Made by a program: the position numbers and the translations under genes
Part shown: positions 1 to 11,670 of the stretch, in pieces
Numbering within the stretch: position 1 is the first letter of the stretch
Layout of the letters: each line of letters begins with the position of its first letter
Origin: Neonectria sp. B-13
Lineage: Eukaryota; Ascomycota; Sordariomycetes; Hypocreales; Nectriaceae
DNA: 64,000 nt
Direction: 5' to 3'
Assembly (NCBI GenBank): GCA_002682825.1
Contig: NOKP01000012.1
Coordinates: 682,001 to 746,000 of the forward strand
The notes under the pieces: model-generated
What the model was told of the DNA's origin: nothing
Seen by the model: the letters and a program-made list of their open reading frames with translations, nothing else
Database searches by the model: none

Positions 1-1570
1 GTTCACCACCCCATTTCTTCCGTTCCCGTCTCGTCCGCCTTCAAAGCCGAGCGGTGGGCCTATATGGAAGTCCGCTGCCCCATTCGGCAGCAGGTTCGGG
101 TTGTTTGGCTGGGGCGGTGGAACGAAGGGACCATAGCATACAGTTCGCAACGCGAGATACGACCTACTGTAACTACCTTCAAGGTCCCAGGACGGAGCAG
201 GTCCACAGGGGCAGGGGTGAATTATGCCCTTGGCCCCTCGGCGCGGCAGTGCTCACAGCGCTTAGATATGCCTCGGTTCCGCCCGGAAGCACGGCATCCT
301 CGGGACCCGGCCAGAGCTATGGTGCACCCATGTCGTTGGGAGTGGGGACAGTCGACGAATAACCTAGCACTCCGCTGCTGATCCGCTTCCATAACACTTC
401 TCCCTAATGCGCCCACTCACTCAATGCACTCGCGACATGGCCTGAGGCTTTAACACAGCCCAAACAGACAAGGTCTAGCAACCGCGGGCATGGTGGATCT
501 GGTTCCGGAAGATTGAAGAAGCAAGTCGTACTAGACCACGTGCAATGATCTTCCCAACTCCTACACGAGCATATGATCTCCTTTCTCATCGTCCTTCCCT
601 CGTTTTAATATATGTAGAGATCTCTGGAAATGGGACGACATCGTTATGGCCTATCGCGGTGCTGTCCTGGAGAAGGACGGGTTCAACTACGTAGTGATTA
701 ACACGCGGTGTTTTCTCCCACTGAGGGTGATAGATGGATGACGAGATGACAGCAAGATAAAGGCTATAAGGCTATAATCAAACCATGACACGCCTGCCCT
801 GTGCCTGCAGTCCATTCGGCCGGTCAATGTTCGCCTTGTCTCTCCGGCTCTACATATAATGCAAGAACAGCACGAGACCGCAGAGAAATTACTGTCCTAC
901 CTAGGTGTACGAAACACGCACACACACACATACATGCGTACACCGAAGAAAAAAGCCCCCAGAAGTTTCCGTAGTCAGTCTGGGAATCGCATCACCCAAA
1001 ACAGTACCCTTCGCTGGTTCACACCACCCTCGATAATCCATCCGGCCCGAAAATGTCGTCGGATGCGGTCCATATCGCCTTCAACAGCTCCAGTCCGCGA
1101 GAGACAATTGCCATTGGGGGGGTCAGTTCATGAAGGTTTGCTAGAAGCCTCGCCCGACGCCCCTCAGTTCGCGCGTATGATCCCACAATGACGATGGGTC
1201 ACCACGTCGTGATCTCCCACGTTGTCCTTTTCACGCGATCGAGATCCGTGATTTGAAGGCTTGTAAACACACAGTCGCGTTCACGGACTGCCGAAGCGAA
1301 CCCTGCCATCTACTGTTCAGGACCCTGTTGGCAGTTGCCGTCATCCGAGAGGGGCTGGCATGAGCATCGCGGTTCTCCGCGGGCTCCGTTGATCCAGACA
1401 CCATGTTGATATGGTTTGTGCTTTGTCAGATGTGGTTATATAATTCTGGGTGTCTCATTGAGAATGGCAAGTGGCTTGTCAGCTTCTACTGCAGTCATCC
1501 ACGAATCCCTTTACTTTATCAAATTTTATGCACCTCTGCTATTGCTATCTTGACACCAATTTTTGAAACC
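1..1570. other. Intergenic region upstream of the aminotransferase gene
   Basis: No convincing gene is seen. Open frames here are short, overlap on both strands and lack recognisable motifs. The first ~420 bases are relatively GC-rich and could hold the end of a gene lying outside the window. A TATA-like TTATATAA lies near 1436-1443, about 130 bp before the aminotransferase ATG, and could be its core promoter. A short CA repeat occurs near 918-930. Confidence 0.4.
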
Positions 1571-2542
1571 ATGGCGACTATGGACAAAATCTTCCAAGGA
1601 TTTGAGGAGCGTCGGGCCAAACTCCTCGAGGACGGCTCCAAGAACCCGCTTACCCATGGCGCCGCTCTTATTGAGGGTCAAGTTACACCCTTATATGAGG
1701 CGCGAATCCCTATCCTTGATCAGGGCTTCCTTCACTGCGACCTCACCTACGATGTACCCGCCGTGTGGGACGGAAAGCTCTTCCGTTTCAACGACCATCT
1801 TGACCGGCTTGAGCGGAGCTGTGTCAAGCTGAGACTCAAGCCACCGATGGTACGGAACGAAATTGAACAAGCTACTATCGATTTAATCGCCAAGAGTGGT
1901 ATTTGGGACGCCTATGTTCAGATTATCGTCACTCGTGGCTTCCGGTTCGTTCGAGAACCTACGCCTAGCGGCGCGCCTGAGAACAATCTCATCTATATCC
2001 TGGTTATGCCCTATGTCTGGGTTATGCCTCATCAACTGCAGCCATTCGGTGGAGAGGCAGTCATCGCCCGCACTGTTCGTCGCGTCCCACCCGGTGCGAT
2101 TGACCCGACAATCAAGAACCTCCAATGGGGTGACCTGATCAGGGCTCTCCTCGAGGCCCAGGATCGAGGCTCACAATACCCATTCCTGACTGATGGCGAC
2201 GGAAACATTACCGAGGGCTCGGGCTATAATGTCGTTTTTGTGAATGATGGCGCTCTCTATACTGCCAAGAGTGGCGTTCTAGAGGGCATTACTCGACAAT
2301 CTGTTTTTGACGTTGCAAGGAACGCTGGGATCCCGGTCCACCTTGATGACGTTCCGACTAGCTTGGCATACGAAGCTGATGAAATCTTTATGTGTACTAC
2401 AGCAGGCGGTGTCATGCCAATTACAAAGCTCGATAACGAGTCCAAGGGCGAGGTTGGCCCTATAACAAAATTGATCTGGGATGGATACTGGGCGATGCAT
2501 TACGACCTAAAGTATACCACTGAGATTAGCTATAAGTCTTAG
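1571..2542 (+). CDS. (R)-selective amine transaminase-like, class IV PLP aminotransferase
   Basis: A single-exon gene for a 323-residue protein of the branched-chain-aminotransferase/4-amino-4-deoxychorismate-lyase fold (fold type IV, pyridoxal phosphate). It closely resembles the fungal (R)-amine:pyruvate transaminases (Aspergillus terreus type). Visible landmarks are ARIPILDQGF near residue 44, TRGFRFVREP near 121, the PLP-lysine segment PTIKNLQWGDL (Lys182), the phosphate-binding stretch ITEGSGYNVV and the C-terminal EIFMCTTAGG. The open frame extends 56 codons upstream, but ATG 1571 is chosen: it has the context ACCATGG and gives the family's usual N-terminus and length. It probably transfers amino groups between an (R)-amine and pyruvate; the natural substrate is unknown. 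RIP-degraded DNA begins right after the stop, yet the gene has no premature stop. Confidence 0.93.
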   Translation: MATMDKIFQGFEERRAKLLEDGSKNPLTHGAALIEGQVTPLYEARIPILDQGFLHCDLTYDVPAVWDGKLFRFNDHLDRLERSCVKLRLKPPMVRNEIEQATIDLIAKSGIWDAYVQIIVTRGFRFVREPTPSGAPENNLIYILVMPYVWVMPHQLQPFGGEAVIARTVRRVPPGAIDPTIKNLQWGDLIRALLEAQDRGSQYPFLTDGDGNITEGSGYNVVFVNDGALYTAKSGVLEGITRQSVFDVARNAGIPVHLDDVPTSLAYEADEIFMCTTAGGVMPITKLDNESKGEVGPITKLIWDGYWAMHYDLKYTTEISYKS

Positions 2543-2811
2543 GGGGGAATGGTTTGCTTTGTAAGATCCTAGAACTAGTCTAAGAAGGAAATTATATAAA
2601 GAATTGATTTATATTGTACTTAAGCTCTTAGTATTATAAGTCTACTAGGAGTAAAAACACTCAACCTTAAAAGTAGTACTAAATGGATTTAAGGCTCTAA
2701 CTTTAATATAAATATAGCAATTTAATAATAGAAAAAGATAAGAAATAATACTCTAAATAAATAATAGTCCTTTAGTAAAATATATAGAAATATATTATAT
2801 AGATATAACAA
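2543..2811. other. RIP-degraded TA-rich relic
   Basis: TA-rich sequence with no open frame directly follows the transaminase stop. Part of it, from about 2723, resembles the start of repeat family B at 28547 after heavy C-to-T/G-to-A change. Confidence 0.5.
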
Positions 2812-4013
2812 TTAGGTTTAACCTAAAAGTATAAAATAGATCTAAAGTATATAGTTAATAATTAAATAGATTAGAATATTATAGTAAGTTATTTAGATAT
2901 AATAGTTCTTAATAGTATATACCTAGAGAAGGGGCTAAAAATTAAATAGTATAAAAGAAAATAGAAAAAACAATAGTATAATAAGCTTAATATCTAAGCC
3001 TAAGGTAATAATAACTCAAGGAGATAAAAGTTTCTACTGTAAAGTTAAGGTATAAGTTTTACTGCCTTAATCAGCTAGAAAAGCTAGATCTTAGAAAAGC
3101 TAGATCTTGGAAAAGTTAGACCTTAGAAAAGCTAGATCTTAGAAAAGGCTAAAACCCCTTAGGATAAAAGCCTAGTCTTTATACTTTCTAGGTTATCTCT
3201 TTATATTCTATTTAACCTTCTATATAATATAACAATTATACTATTAATTGTATAAGATAACTATTATCTGAATTATACTATAGTCTAATAAGCTCTTACT
3301 AAGCTATATATATAAGCTCTTATATAATCTATATAGTAAATTAGAAGAATATCTAAGCCTTATTTCTATACTATAAATTATAGCTTAAAAGTCTAGCTTA
3401 AAGTATATAAAATAGCCTATAATTAACTACTTTAAACCTAAAGAGTTAATCTAATTAATAGTCTTTAACTATAATATCCTACTATAAGAGGAAATATAGC
3501 TTAATATAATAATAGCCTAATAGATTATAATAGAATAGCTTTTTCTAAAGAGGTTAGCTTTAAAGCTAGAAAGGAATAATAATATTACTATTATAGAAAA
3601 GGAGTTCTTTAAGAAGCTATATAACCCTATTTATACTTTATAGATCATAAAGTTAATAGATAATATTATTCTAATTAACTTATAGTTAAAGGAGTAATAC
3701 ATTAGAAACTAAGGGAATTCTATTAGAACTATAAAGGGATTTAGCAAAGAGAGTTTAAAGGGGGTAAAAGTTAATAATTAGGTTTAAAATCTAAAGATCA
3801 ATCCTTCTATTAAGCTTAAGTAAAGGAAATATATAACTATTTAATACAATTATAAATAGGTAGAAATAGTAGTTTAAATAATAGTTTTAATAGTAATATA
3901 ATAAGTTATATAGATTATAATAGTAATATATAAAGATAAGTTATTATATAATTAAGTTAAATTATTAATAGTTAAGAAGCTTAAGGCTTTTATTTAATAT
4001 ATTAAGTAAATAT
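2812..4013 (-). repeat. RIPed LTR-G relic interrupted by repeat A copy 1
   Basis: The segments 2812-2892 and 3897-4013 together match the LTR-like sequence at 42623-42970, continue slightly beyond it, and also match in degraded form the better-preserved copy at 15850. They are split by a repeat A insertion at 2893-3896 and followed by a second A insertion at 4014. This gives a relative order: the LTR came first, then the two A insertions, then RIP. Confidence 0.5.
2893..3896 (+). mobile_element. Repeat family A, copy 1 (about 1.0 kb, short TSD)
   Basis: Starts TTAGATATAATAG and ends near TTTTAATAGTA, the ends shared with the other copies. It is flanked by a 13-base near-perfect duplication, TATAGTAAGTTAT on the left and TATAATAAGTTAT on the right; the one difference is a G/A transition. 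Inside is a short tandem array of GAAAAGCTAGATCTTA-like units (about 3075-3150). No intact ORF. TSDs of this length are typical of target-primed (non-LTR) retrotransposition. Confidence 0.65.
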
Positions 4014-5051
4014 TTAAATATAATAGTCCTTAATAGTATATACCTAGAGAAGAAACTAAAGATTAAATAGTATAAAAGAAAATAGAAAAAACAATAGTAT
4101 AATAGGCTTAATACCTAAGCCTAAGGTAATAATAACTTGAGAAGATAAAAGTTTCTACTATAAAGTTAAGGTATAAGTTTTACTGCTTTAATCAGCTGGA
4201 AAAGCTAGATCTTAGAAAAGCTAGATCTTAGAAAAGCTAGACCTTAAAAAAGGCTAAAACCCCTTAGGATAAAAGCTTAGCCTATAAGATAACCTTTATA
4301 CTTTCTAGGTTACTTACCTCTTTATATTCTATTTAACCTTTTAAATAATATAATAACTATACTACTAATTGCATAAGATAACTACTTCTATCTAAATTAT
4401 ACTATAGCCTAATAAGCTCTTACTAAGCTATATATATAGGCTCTTATATAACCTATATATTAAATTAAAAGAATATCTAAGCCTTATTTCTATACTATAA
4501 ATTATAGCTTAAAAGTCTAGCCTAAGGTATATAAAATAGCCTATAATTAATTGCTTTAGACCTAAGAAATTAGTCTAATTAGCAGTCTTTAGCTATAATA
4601 TCCTATTATAAGATAGAATCTAGCTTAATATAGCAATAGCTTAGTGGATTATAATAGAATAGCTCTTTCTAGAGAGGCTAGCTCTAAAGCTAGAAAGGAA
4701 TAGTAATATTACTACTATAGAAAATGAGTTCCTTAAGAAGCTATATAATCCTATCTGTACCTTATAGATCATACAGTTAATAGATAATATTATTCTAATC
4801 AACCTACAGCTGAAAGAGTAATGCATTAGAAACCAAGGGAATCCTACTATAGTTATTTCTAACATTGGCTATAAAGCATAGAGGGATTTGGCAGAGGGAG
4901 TTCTAGGAAGCTAGAGGGGGCAAAAGTCAATAATTAGGTTTAAAATCTAAAGATCTATCCCCCTGTTAAGCTTAAGTAAAGGAAATATATAACTGTTTAA
5001 TGTAATTATAGATAGGCAGAAATAGTAGTCTAAACAGTAGTTTTAATAGTA
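4014..5051 (+). mobile_element. Repeat family A, copy 2
   Basis: A full-length copy flanked by an exact 13-base direct repeat, ATTAAGTAAATAT, at 4001-4013 and 5052-5064. It carries the internal tandem array near 4197-4250. It is less degraded than copy 1 in its second half. No coding capacity is seen. Confidence 0.7.
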
Positions 5052-5111
5052 ATTAAGTAAATATATATATACTTTATAGTTCTTTTATAAGAGAATTTAA
5101 TATATAATAAT

Positions 5112-5521
5112 TACTATTAAAATTAAAACTACTATTTAAACTACTATTTTTACTTATCTATAATTATACTAAATAGTTATATATTTCCTTTACTTAAGCT
5201 TAATAAAGGGATAGATCTTTAGACTTTAAACCTAATTATTAACTTTTATCTTTTCTAGCTTCTTAGAACTCTTTCTATTAAATCCCTTTATACTTTATAG
5301 CTAATTAATAGGATTCTTTTACTTTCTAATATAATTATTACTCCTTTAGTTATAGGTTACTTAGTATAATATTATATATTAATTATATAAGCTATAAGAT
5401 TATTATTATCTTAGGCTTAAGTATTAAGCCTATTATATTATTGTTTTTTCTATTTTCTTTTATACTATTTAACCTTTAGCCTTTTCTCTAAATATATATT
5501 ATTAAGGACTATTATATTTAA
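5112..5521 (-). mobile_element. Repeat family A, internally deleted inverted copy
   Basis: Begins with the A 3' end (ACTATTAAAA...) and finishes with the A 5' end (...CTATTATATTTAAAT). About 600 internal bases are missing relative to the copy at 29707; the join falls near CTATAAGAT. No clear TSD was identified. Confidence 0.5.
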
Positions 5522-5522
5522 A

Positions 5523-6836
5523 TAATCTATAAGATATAGTTATTATTTTAATAGTAGAAAGAGATAAGAAATAATACCTTAAATAGATATTAATCTATTA
5601 ATAAAATATATAGAAATATATTATATAAGTATTTTAATTAGTTAGCTTAAAGCTATATTAAATAGTATATATATAGTTAAATAGTTTAATATTTAATACT
5701 TTCTAATAGGAAAGTATCTTATAAGATTAATTATTAAGTTAAAAGTAAAAAAGAATATTAGTAAAATATTAAAAAGATCTATAATTAGCTTAGTAATTAA
5801 TATTATAGAAGATAGAAATTTAACCTAGAATTAAGTAAAGGTTTAAATATAATTATAGAATTCTTTTTTAGTAAATAAAGATAAAGGCTTAAGCTTTAAA
5901 CTTAATAAGCTTATTTCTCTTATCTCTCTACTATAAAAAGCTTTTTAGTTCTTATCTCTAAAGTTAATAATAAAAATAAAAAACTCTTTCTTTTCTTCCC
6001 TTCTTAACCTCTCTTATAATTACCTCTTTCTATACCTAATTATATTCTTACTAGCAATTAGCTAGCTTACTTAGCTCTTAGCTCTTATTATATTATACTT
6101 TAGACTATTAATAAACCTTTTTTATGTATTAATAGTATTATTATTCCTTTTTAGCTTTAAAGTTAGCCTTTTTAAAAAGATCTATTCTATTATAATCTAT
6201 TAAGCTATTACTCTATTAGGCTAGATTTTATCTTATAATAGAATATAATAATTAAAAACTATTAATTAGACTAATTTCTTAGCCTTAAAGTATTAATGAG
6301 TTTTAATCTTTTTTATATCTTATACATTAGACTTTTAAACTATAATTTATAGCTTAGAAATAAGGCTTAAATCTATTTAAAATAAGCTATATAAATTATA
6401 TAAGAGCCTATAAGTATAGCTTAGTAAAGGCTTACTAAGCTATAGTATAATTTAAAAAACAGTTATCTTATATAATTAATTATATAATTATTATATTATA
6501 TAGAAGGTTAAATAGAATATAAAGAGCTTAAAAAGTATAAAGGTTATTTTATAGATTAAGCTTTTATTCTAAGAGGTTTTAGCCTTTTCTAAGATCTAGC
6601 TTTTCTAAGATCTAGCTTTTTTAAGATCTAGCTTTTCTAAGATTTAGCTTTTCTAGCTAATTAGAATAGTAAAACTTATACCTTAACTTTATAATAGAAA
6701 CTTTTATCTTCTTAAGTTATTATTACTTTAAGCTTAAGTATTAAGCTTATTATATTATTATTTTTTCTATTTTCCTTTATACTATTTAAGCTTTAGCTTC
6801 TTCTCTAAGTATATACTACTAAGAACTATTATATCT
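5523..6836 (-). mobile_element. Repeat family A, partial inverted copy split by repeat B
   Basis: A sequence from 5523 to 5546 stops at TATTAT, repeat B follows (5547-6090), and A resumes at 6091 exactly where it left off (TATTATACTTTAGAC), running to CTATTATATCTAAAT at 6836. The duplicated TATTAT is the target duplication of the inserted B element. The inverted tandem array (TTTTCTAAGATCTAGC units) is at about 6583-6655. Confidence 0.55.
5547..6090 (+). repeat. Repeat family B (solo-LTR-like), nested in repeat A
   Basis: A 544-base unit flanked by the hexamer TATTAT on both sides. It is homologous to 28547-29092, 41459-42010 and the mirror copy at 54288-54839. It contains a pyrimidine-rich stretch near 5988-6035. 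Size and short TSD fit a solo LTR, but the ends are not the usual TG...CA, so the class is uncertain. Confidence 0.55.
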
Positions 6837-6884
6837 AAATATTCTAATTTATTAATTTATATATATCTTTCTTATTACTTTTAT

Positions 6885-7888
6885 TTAGATATAATAGTCT
6901 TTAATAGTATATACTTAAAGAAGGGGCTAAAGGTTAAATAGTATAAAAGAAAATAGAAAAAACAATAATATAGTAGGCTTAATACCTAAGCCTAAAGCAA
7001 TAATAACTTAAGGAGATAAAAGTTTCTACTATAAAGTTAAAGTATAAGTTTTATTACCTTAATTAGCTAGAAAAACTAGATCTTAAAAAAGCTAGACCTT
7101 AGAAAAGCTAGATCTTAAAAAAGGCTAAAACCTCTTAGGATAAAAGCTTAGCCTTTATACTTTTTAAGTTATCTTTTTATATTCTATTTAATCTTTTATA
7201 TAATATAATAATTATACTATTAATTATATAAAATAACTATTATTTAAATTATACTATAGTTTAATAAGCTCTTACTAAGCTATATATATAGGCTTTTATA
7301 TAATCTATATAGTAAATTAAAAGAATATTTAAGTCTTATTTTTATACTATAAATTATAGCTTAAAAGTCTAGCCTAAGGTATATAAAATAGCTTATAATT
7401 AACTATTTTAAACCTAAGGAATTAGTCTAATTAATAGTTTTTAATTATAATATCCTACTATAAGAAGAAATATAGCTTAATATAATAATAGCTTAATAGA
7501 TTATAATAAAATAGCTCTTTCTAAAGAGACTAGCTCTAAAGCTAGAAAGAAATAATAATATTACTACTATAAAGAAAAAGTTCCTTAAGAAGCTATATAA
7601 CCCTATCTATACCTTATAGATTATAAAGTTAATAGATAATATTATTTTAATCAATCTATAGTTAAAGGAGTAATACATTAGAAACTAAGGGAATCTAATT
7701 ATCTTTAACATTAGCTATAAAGTATAGAGGGATTTAGTAGAAGGAGTTTAGAGGGGGTAAAAGTTAATAATTAGGTTTAAAATCCAAAGATCTATCCCCC
7801 TATTAAGCTTAAGTAAAGGTAATATATAATTGTTTAGTACAATTATAGATAGGTAGAAATAGTAGTTTAAATAGTAGTTTTAATAGTA
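6885..7888 (+). mobile_element. Repeat family A, copy with exact 14-bp TSD
   Basis: The element lies between two exact copies of CTTATTACTTTTAT (6871-6884 and 7889-7902). It has the same start (TTAGATATAATAG), internal GAAAAGCTAGATCTTA-type array (about 7067-7120) and end (TTTTAATAGTA) as the other copies. Confidence 0.72.
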
Positions 7889-7902
7889 CTTATTACTTTT
7901 AT

Positions 7903-9157
7903 AAATATTAAAACTTAAGTTTATAATAAGAAATAATATAGTTTTATAAATACTATAAATTAAAAGAAAATAAATATAAAATTAGAATTAATTACTTAAG
8001 GTTAATATCTTTACTAAGTTTTAAACTTATTAAATCTTTAATAATTAGAAAATAGCTAATTACTATCTACTTTATAAGTTAATTAATAGTTACCTTATAT
8101 TCTATTAGTATATTTTAGTTTCTTACTGAAATTTAATTAATATCTATTAGATATTATAGCATATAGTCTTAGGGTAATTTCAATTGACCTAATAGCTTTA
8201 TATATAAGGTATATCATTGGGTATAGACTCTGTGTATTACTACTCTTGAAAAGTTCCTTTGTTTAATTATATATCCTACCCTTCGTATTCAATTGATCAG
8301 GTTCCAATGGCTCCGCAGACCTGTTCCCCTGGGCCAGGAGATCGCTCGGCATGCATTAGCCGCCTGCTCCCATAGCCTCCTCTTATCACCCTGAATGGCA
8401 AATAACAATCGTACTCAGGGCTCTAGCTAGCCTGCCTAATCTCATCTAGTCGATTCCCCTCCCTGTAGCCCAAGCTCCTCCAATTATTACCATTCTTGTC
8501 CACATGGCCTACTGTTTGCTTAGATGTCACAATCACTATGTTGCAAATGCTTCTTTCCTTTTATTTCCATTAGTGTTGTCCATAGTCTTACTTGCTTCTA
8601 AAGTCAAAGCCTGGATTCCAGGCCACATCAGCGGGGTGTGCTTGGCTGTTCCCCGTTGCAGTTTAGCTCCGCATGAGGGCAAAGAGACAATGAATTGCGA
8701 TACCTTTGCTATCCCCGCTCTCCTGCTTTGCACCTGTTATTGTGGTAGCATAGCGGGAATTCCCCCATAGTGTCTTATATCCGCCAAGACTGTGCCACTG
8801 CCAGCTGGATTGTATCATCCCAGCGACGGCTGTGATAAGCATATCACTCTGACTGTATAAGTAGCGCAACGAATGTTCCATTAGTTGACTCATCATCCCG
8901 CGTCTACCTCATAACTGCAACCAGTTAGGAAAACCGGACTATTTCCCCCTAAATCCGACCAGGTGAAGCGATCCCATCCCCGGGACCACTTTCGATATCG
9001 CCATCATGCTTCACTAATAATATACAGGACTCCAGTCAACTGCAAATTCGAGATGGATGATTTTGAATCAGAATGGGTGTATCAGAATCTCCCTTGCCTT
9101 CCTTGGAACCGAGCGTGAAAAATAGGATGAGAAGATCCAAAGAGGAGGTTGAGGGGT
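7903..9157. other. RIP margin and intergenic region
   Basis: The TA-rich block ends near 8230, and composition then becomes normal. No gene is supported. An 88-codon ATG frame at 8504-8770 has one hydrophobic stretch and several cysteines, but it has an overlapping rival frame on the other strand and no family resemblance. Confidence 0.4.
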
Positions 9158-11032
9158 TTATCGATATTGATCGCCAACCCGTACAGCTTTTATTAGCTCG
9201 TGGATATGCATTGTATCCTCGAGTGCTAAGCCGCTCAGATATGTCGAGAACTTAGCATCATTTCTCAGCCCAGCCTCTAAGATCATCTTGGTCAATCTGG
9301 CAAGCTCGGGAGAATGGCTTACAAGCCCGACCCTCTTGCTTTGTGGCGTATCATCCCAGGCAGACCGCCAGCGCTGCAGTGCGCGTAATACAGATGACAA
9401 GGAAGACTGCATAGGCACTGTGGCCCGGATATTGAAGATGATGGGCTGTAAAGCTGTGTACATGTTAGTTGTGGAAAGATCTTTGTTCGGGTTTAGAGGC
9501 ATACCCCAAATCATGATGAATAAATGATCTACGCTTAGGCTACTCTGGTTCTCTCGAAGACCATGTTCCCAGTTGTCATCGAAGAGGTTGGCGACCAATT
9601 GCTGTATACTGAGCTGATGCTGTGTTGTAGTTGTCTCGCGCCACTCCTTGTTGAAGTCTGTCTCCGTTGCGGCATTCCAGAGCTTCTCGTCGCAAGGGAG
9701 GTCACCTATCATCTCGGATATAATCATCGAAGGTGGCTGGTTGAAAAACAGTGTAGGTAGTGCATCGGTTAGAAATGTCCAGATGGAAAGCCTGACAAGA
9801 AGTTCCTCTCGTATGAACAATACCCACGAAGGCATGGTACAATCTCGATGCTTGACACCTAGAATTCCTAGGGATCTGAGAGCTGCGATAAGCGTTGGGT
9901 GTTGCTTCGCAAACATCCTCCGTCGGATCCCGGTGTCATTGATGCTTTTCTGAATCACCTCGACCATTAGAGCCGCTTGGCAGACTTCAATGATACAATC
10001 GTGTAGTACGGGTTCAGTGCTGTCAGTAGGTGAACAAAGGGCGTCTAGACGATCAAAGATGTAGGCTTCTGCAGTCTGGTAAAACGCCTTTGCAAAAACA
10101 GGATGTGTTTCCACGCCATCTTCAGCACGAGAAAACGCTGTGCCTGACAAGGCAACAGCCAGAAGCAGAGGCAAGGAGGCTTTTTCGAGGTCGAATGTGG
10201 GCCAATGCAGGAGCCATTGAGAATCCCAACGAAGAAAGAACAGGTCCACGAGGCCCAGAAAATTTTCGGCAGACAGGATAGCCGCATAATTGGTCACAGA
10301 AAAGCTCAGTGCTTGGCTACTTGGTGAGTGCGTCATGCAGAATTCCCTCAAGTCTGTTGTCAACTGATTGAGTCGGAACTCCAGGTTGCTAGTCGGGTGT
10401 TGATTCGGGAACAGTGCCAAATCTCGGTATCTCGAGTCATCAAGGCACAAATCGCTTAGGGGGTCATCGAAACCCCAAAAGGGGATATCCAAGGCAAGCG
10501 CTTCAAGAGCTTGGCTACTGTGAGGTACATACTGTTGCAGATGATGGCGCATCTTGCGATTGCAGCTTGGCTCCTCGGCAGCGATAAATACTGTTGCATA
10601 TTGTAATCTGGGATCCGTAATCTCGAGGAGGAGTGAGGTGTGATCAATATGGTTTCCGTCTGGAGAAGCCGTGCTGATGCTGCTGCTGCTACTGCTCTCA
10701 ACCTCAACGCCAACGCCTGTACAAGGCAGTCCATGGCGGAGACAACGCAAGCAAGGCCTTTGCGGGCCGCATGCAAGCTTCTGTGTCAAGCAACGGTTGC
10801 AAGCGTGTGGTTTTCTCCCGCGCTTTGCCTTTTGCAGTGGTTCATGACGACCTCTCGTAGCACATGACTGGGCATGTCGCCGAGCGACGTCACTCCTGGC
10901 GAATAGTTTGCCGCAGAACTGGCATGGATGCTGTGAGTCGCTGTGAGTAGCTTCATGTCGACGCATGTGACATTTGCGTGCAAAGAGACGCCCGCAAAAG
11001 GCACAGGCGGCAAGGGGAAGGGTTGAACTCAT
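9158..11032 (-). CDS. C2H2 + Zn2Cys6 transcription factor
   Basis: A 624-residue nuclear regulator. The first ATG is at 11032; the open frame extends further upstream but only from a non-ATG codon. Two C2H2-type fingers come first: C10/C13/H26/H30, then C37/C40/H53 with Cys57 as last ligand (C2HC). A Zn2Cys6 binuclear cluster follows, with C78, C81, C88, C94, C97 and C104 in the standard CX2CX6CX5CX2CX6C spacing, preceded by a basic patch (KAKRGRKPH). A serine-rich linker leads to a large helical region with WLLHWPTFDLEKA and FVDLFFLRW-like segments, typical of the 'fungal-specific transcription factor' middle homology region. Proteins combining both DNA-binding domains are a known fungal subclass. 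The target is unknown. The divergent complex I gene shares its ~640 bp upstream region, which contains a short degenerate repeat array. Confidence 0.88.
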   Translation of the reverse strand: MSSTLPLAACAFCGRLFARKCHMRRHEATHSDSQHPCQFCGKLFARSDVARRHAQSCATRGRHEPLQKAKRGRKPHACNRCLTQKLACGPQRPCLRCLRHGLPCTGVGVEVESSSSSSISTASPDGNHIDHTSLLLEITDPRLQYATVFIAAEEPSCNRKMRHHLQQYVPHSSQALEALALDIPFWGFDDPLSDLCLDDSRYRDLALFPNQHPTSNLEFRLNQLTTDLREFCMTHSPSSQALSFSVTNYAAILSAENFLGLVDLFFLRWDSQWLLHWPTFDLEKASLPLLLAVALSGTAFSRAEDGVETHPVFAKAFYQTAEAYIFDRLDALCSPTDSTEPVLHDCIIEVCQAALMVEVIQKSINDTGIRRRMFAKQHPTLIAALRSLGILGVKHRDCTMPSWVLFIREELLVRLSIWTFLTDALPTLFFNQPPSMIISEMIGDLPCDEKLWNAATETDFNKEWRETTTTQHQLSIQQLVANLFDDNWEHGLRENQSSLSVDHLFIMIWGMPLNPNKDLSTTNMYTALQPIIFNIRATVPMQSSLSSVLRALQRWRSAWDDTPQSKRVGLVSHSPELARLTKMILEAGLRNDAKFSTYLSGLALEDTMHIHELIKAVRVGDQYR

Positions 11033-11120
11033 GGCCACTTCTTGTGTCTTGGGTCTCGGGTGCCTGTGCTCCGGTGGTTCGAAATGACGCAGAGGGAGCA
11101 ATGGACAAGGCAAGATTCGA

Positions 11121-11430
11121 TGACGTGTGGGCTTTATCCGAAATCTGCCAAAGGGGCATGAAGCTCATGTGAGGAACAGGAGGGCTTTTCCCGACTCACG
11201 AGAGTTCGGCGTCTTTCCCCTAGACTAAGTGATGACCAATCCTACGAGCTCATGTGGGCTTTTTAATCCATGTGGGCTTTTTCCAGTTCATGTGGGGGTT
11301 TCCCGAATCGTGAGAGCTCCACTACCTTTCCCGATTCATTTCATTTACATCTCGTAGTGCTTACCACCACACAAATTCGAGAAATCCGACGCGTTCATAT
11401 GGGCTTTTTCCGACTCATAATAACTCCACA
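11121..11430. repeat. Degenerate array of TGTGGGCTTTTTCC motifs in a divergent promoter
   Basis: At least six imperfect copies of a unit close to CATGTGGGCTTTTTCC, several followed by CGACTCATGAGAGCTCC-like sequence, occur at about 11123, 11181, 11250, 11269, 11288 and 11397. One inverted copy (GAAAAAGCCCATAC) is at about 11710. The array lies between the transcription factor gene (minus strand) and the complex I subunit gene (plus strand), so it could be a cluster of regulator sites or the decayed remains of a tandem repeat. Confidence 0.5.
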
Positions 11431-11670
11431 CGGTCGTCTTGGATGGTAAATTTCCACCGGCTCGCAAGTAATAGAGGGGTTACTGATTTATGATGTGGGT
11501 TTATACCGAGATATGGGAGGCAGTCGCGTGAAGCCGGGGATGCCCGAGGCCAATGCGGCCGGCTTAAGTTGAGGTTTTCGAGCCGCTGTGTGACATCTAA
11601 GCATTCATAATGCCGGCAGCTGCTTTGCGGAAATTTTCCTTCCCCAAAGCCGTGCTATATTCTCAGCACG

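Noticed and set aside
859..1191. 110-codon plus-strand frame upstream of the transaminase
   Set aside because: Low-complexity HTHTH run from a CA repeat and no domain-like sequence.
1403..1570. N-terminal extension of the transaminase frame
   Set aside because: The family starts at MATMDK; the extension has no conserved features and ATG 1571 has a better context.
8504..8770. 88-codon Cys-containing frame as a small secreted protein
   Set aside because: No clean signal peptide, overlapping frames on the other strand, no family pattern.
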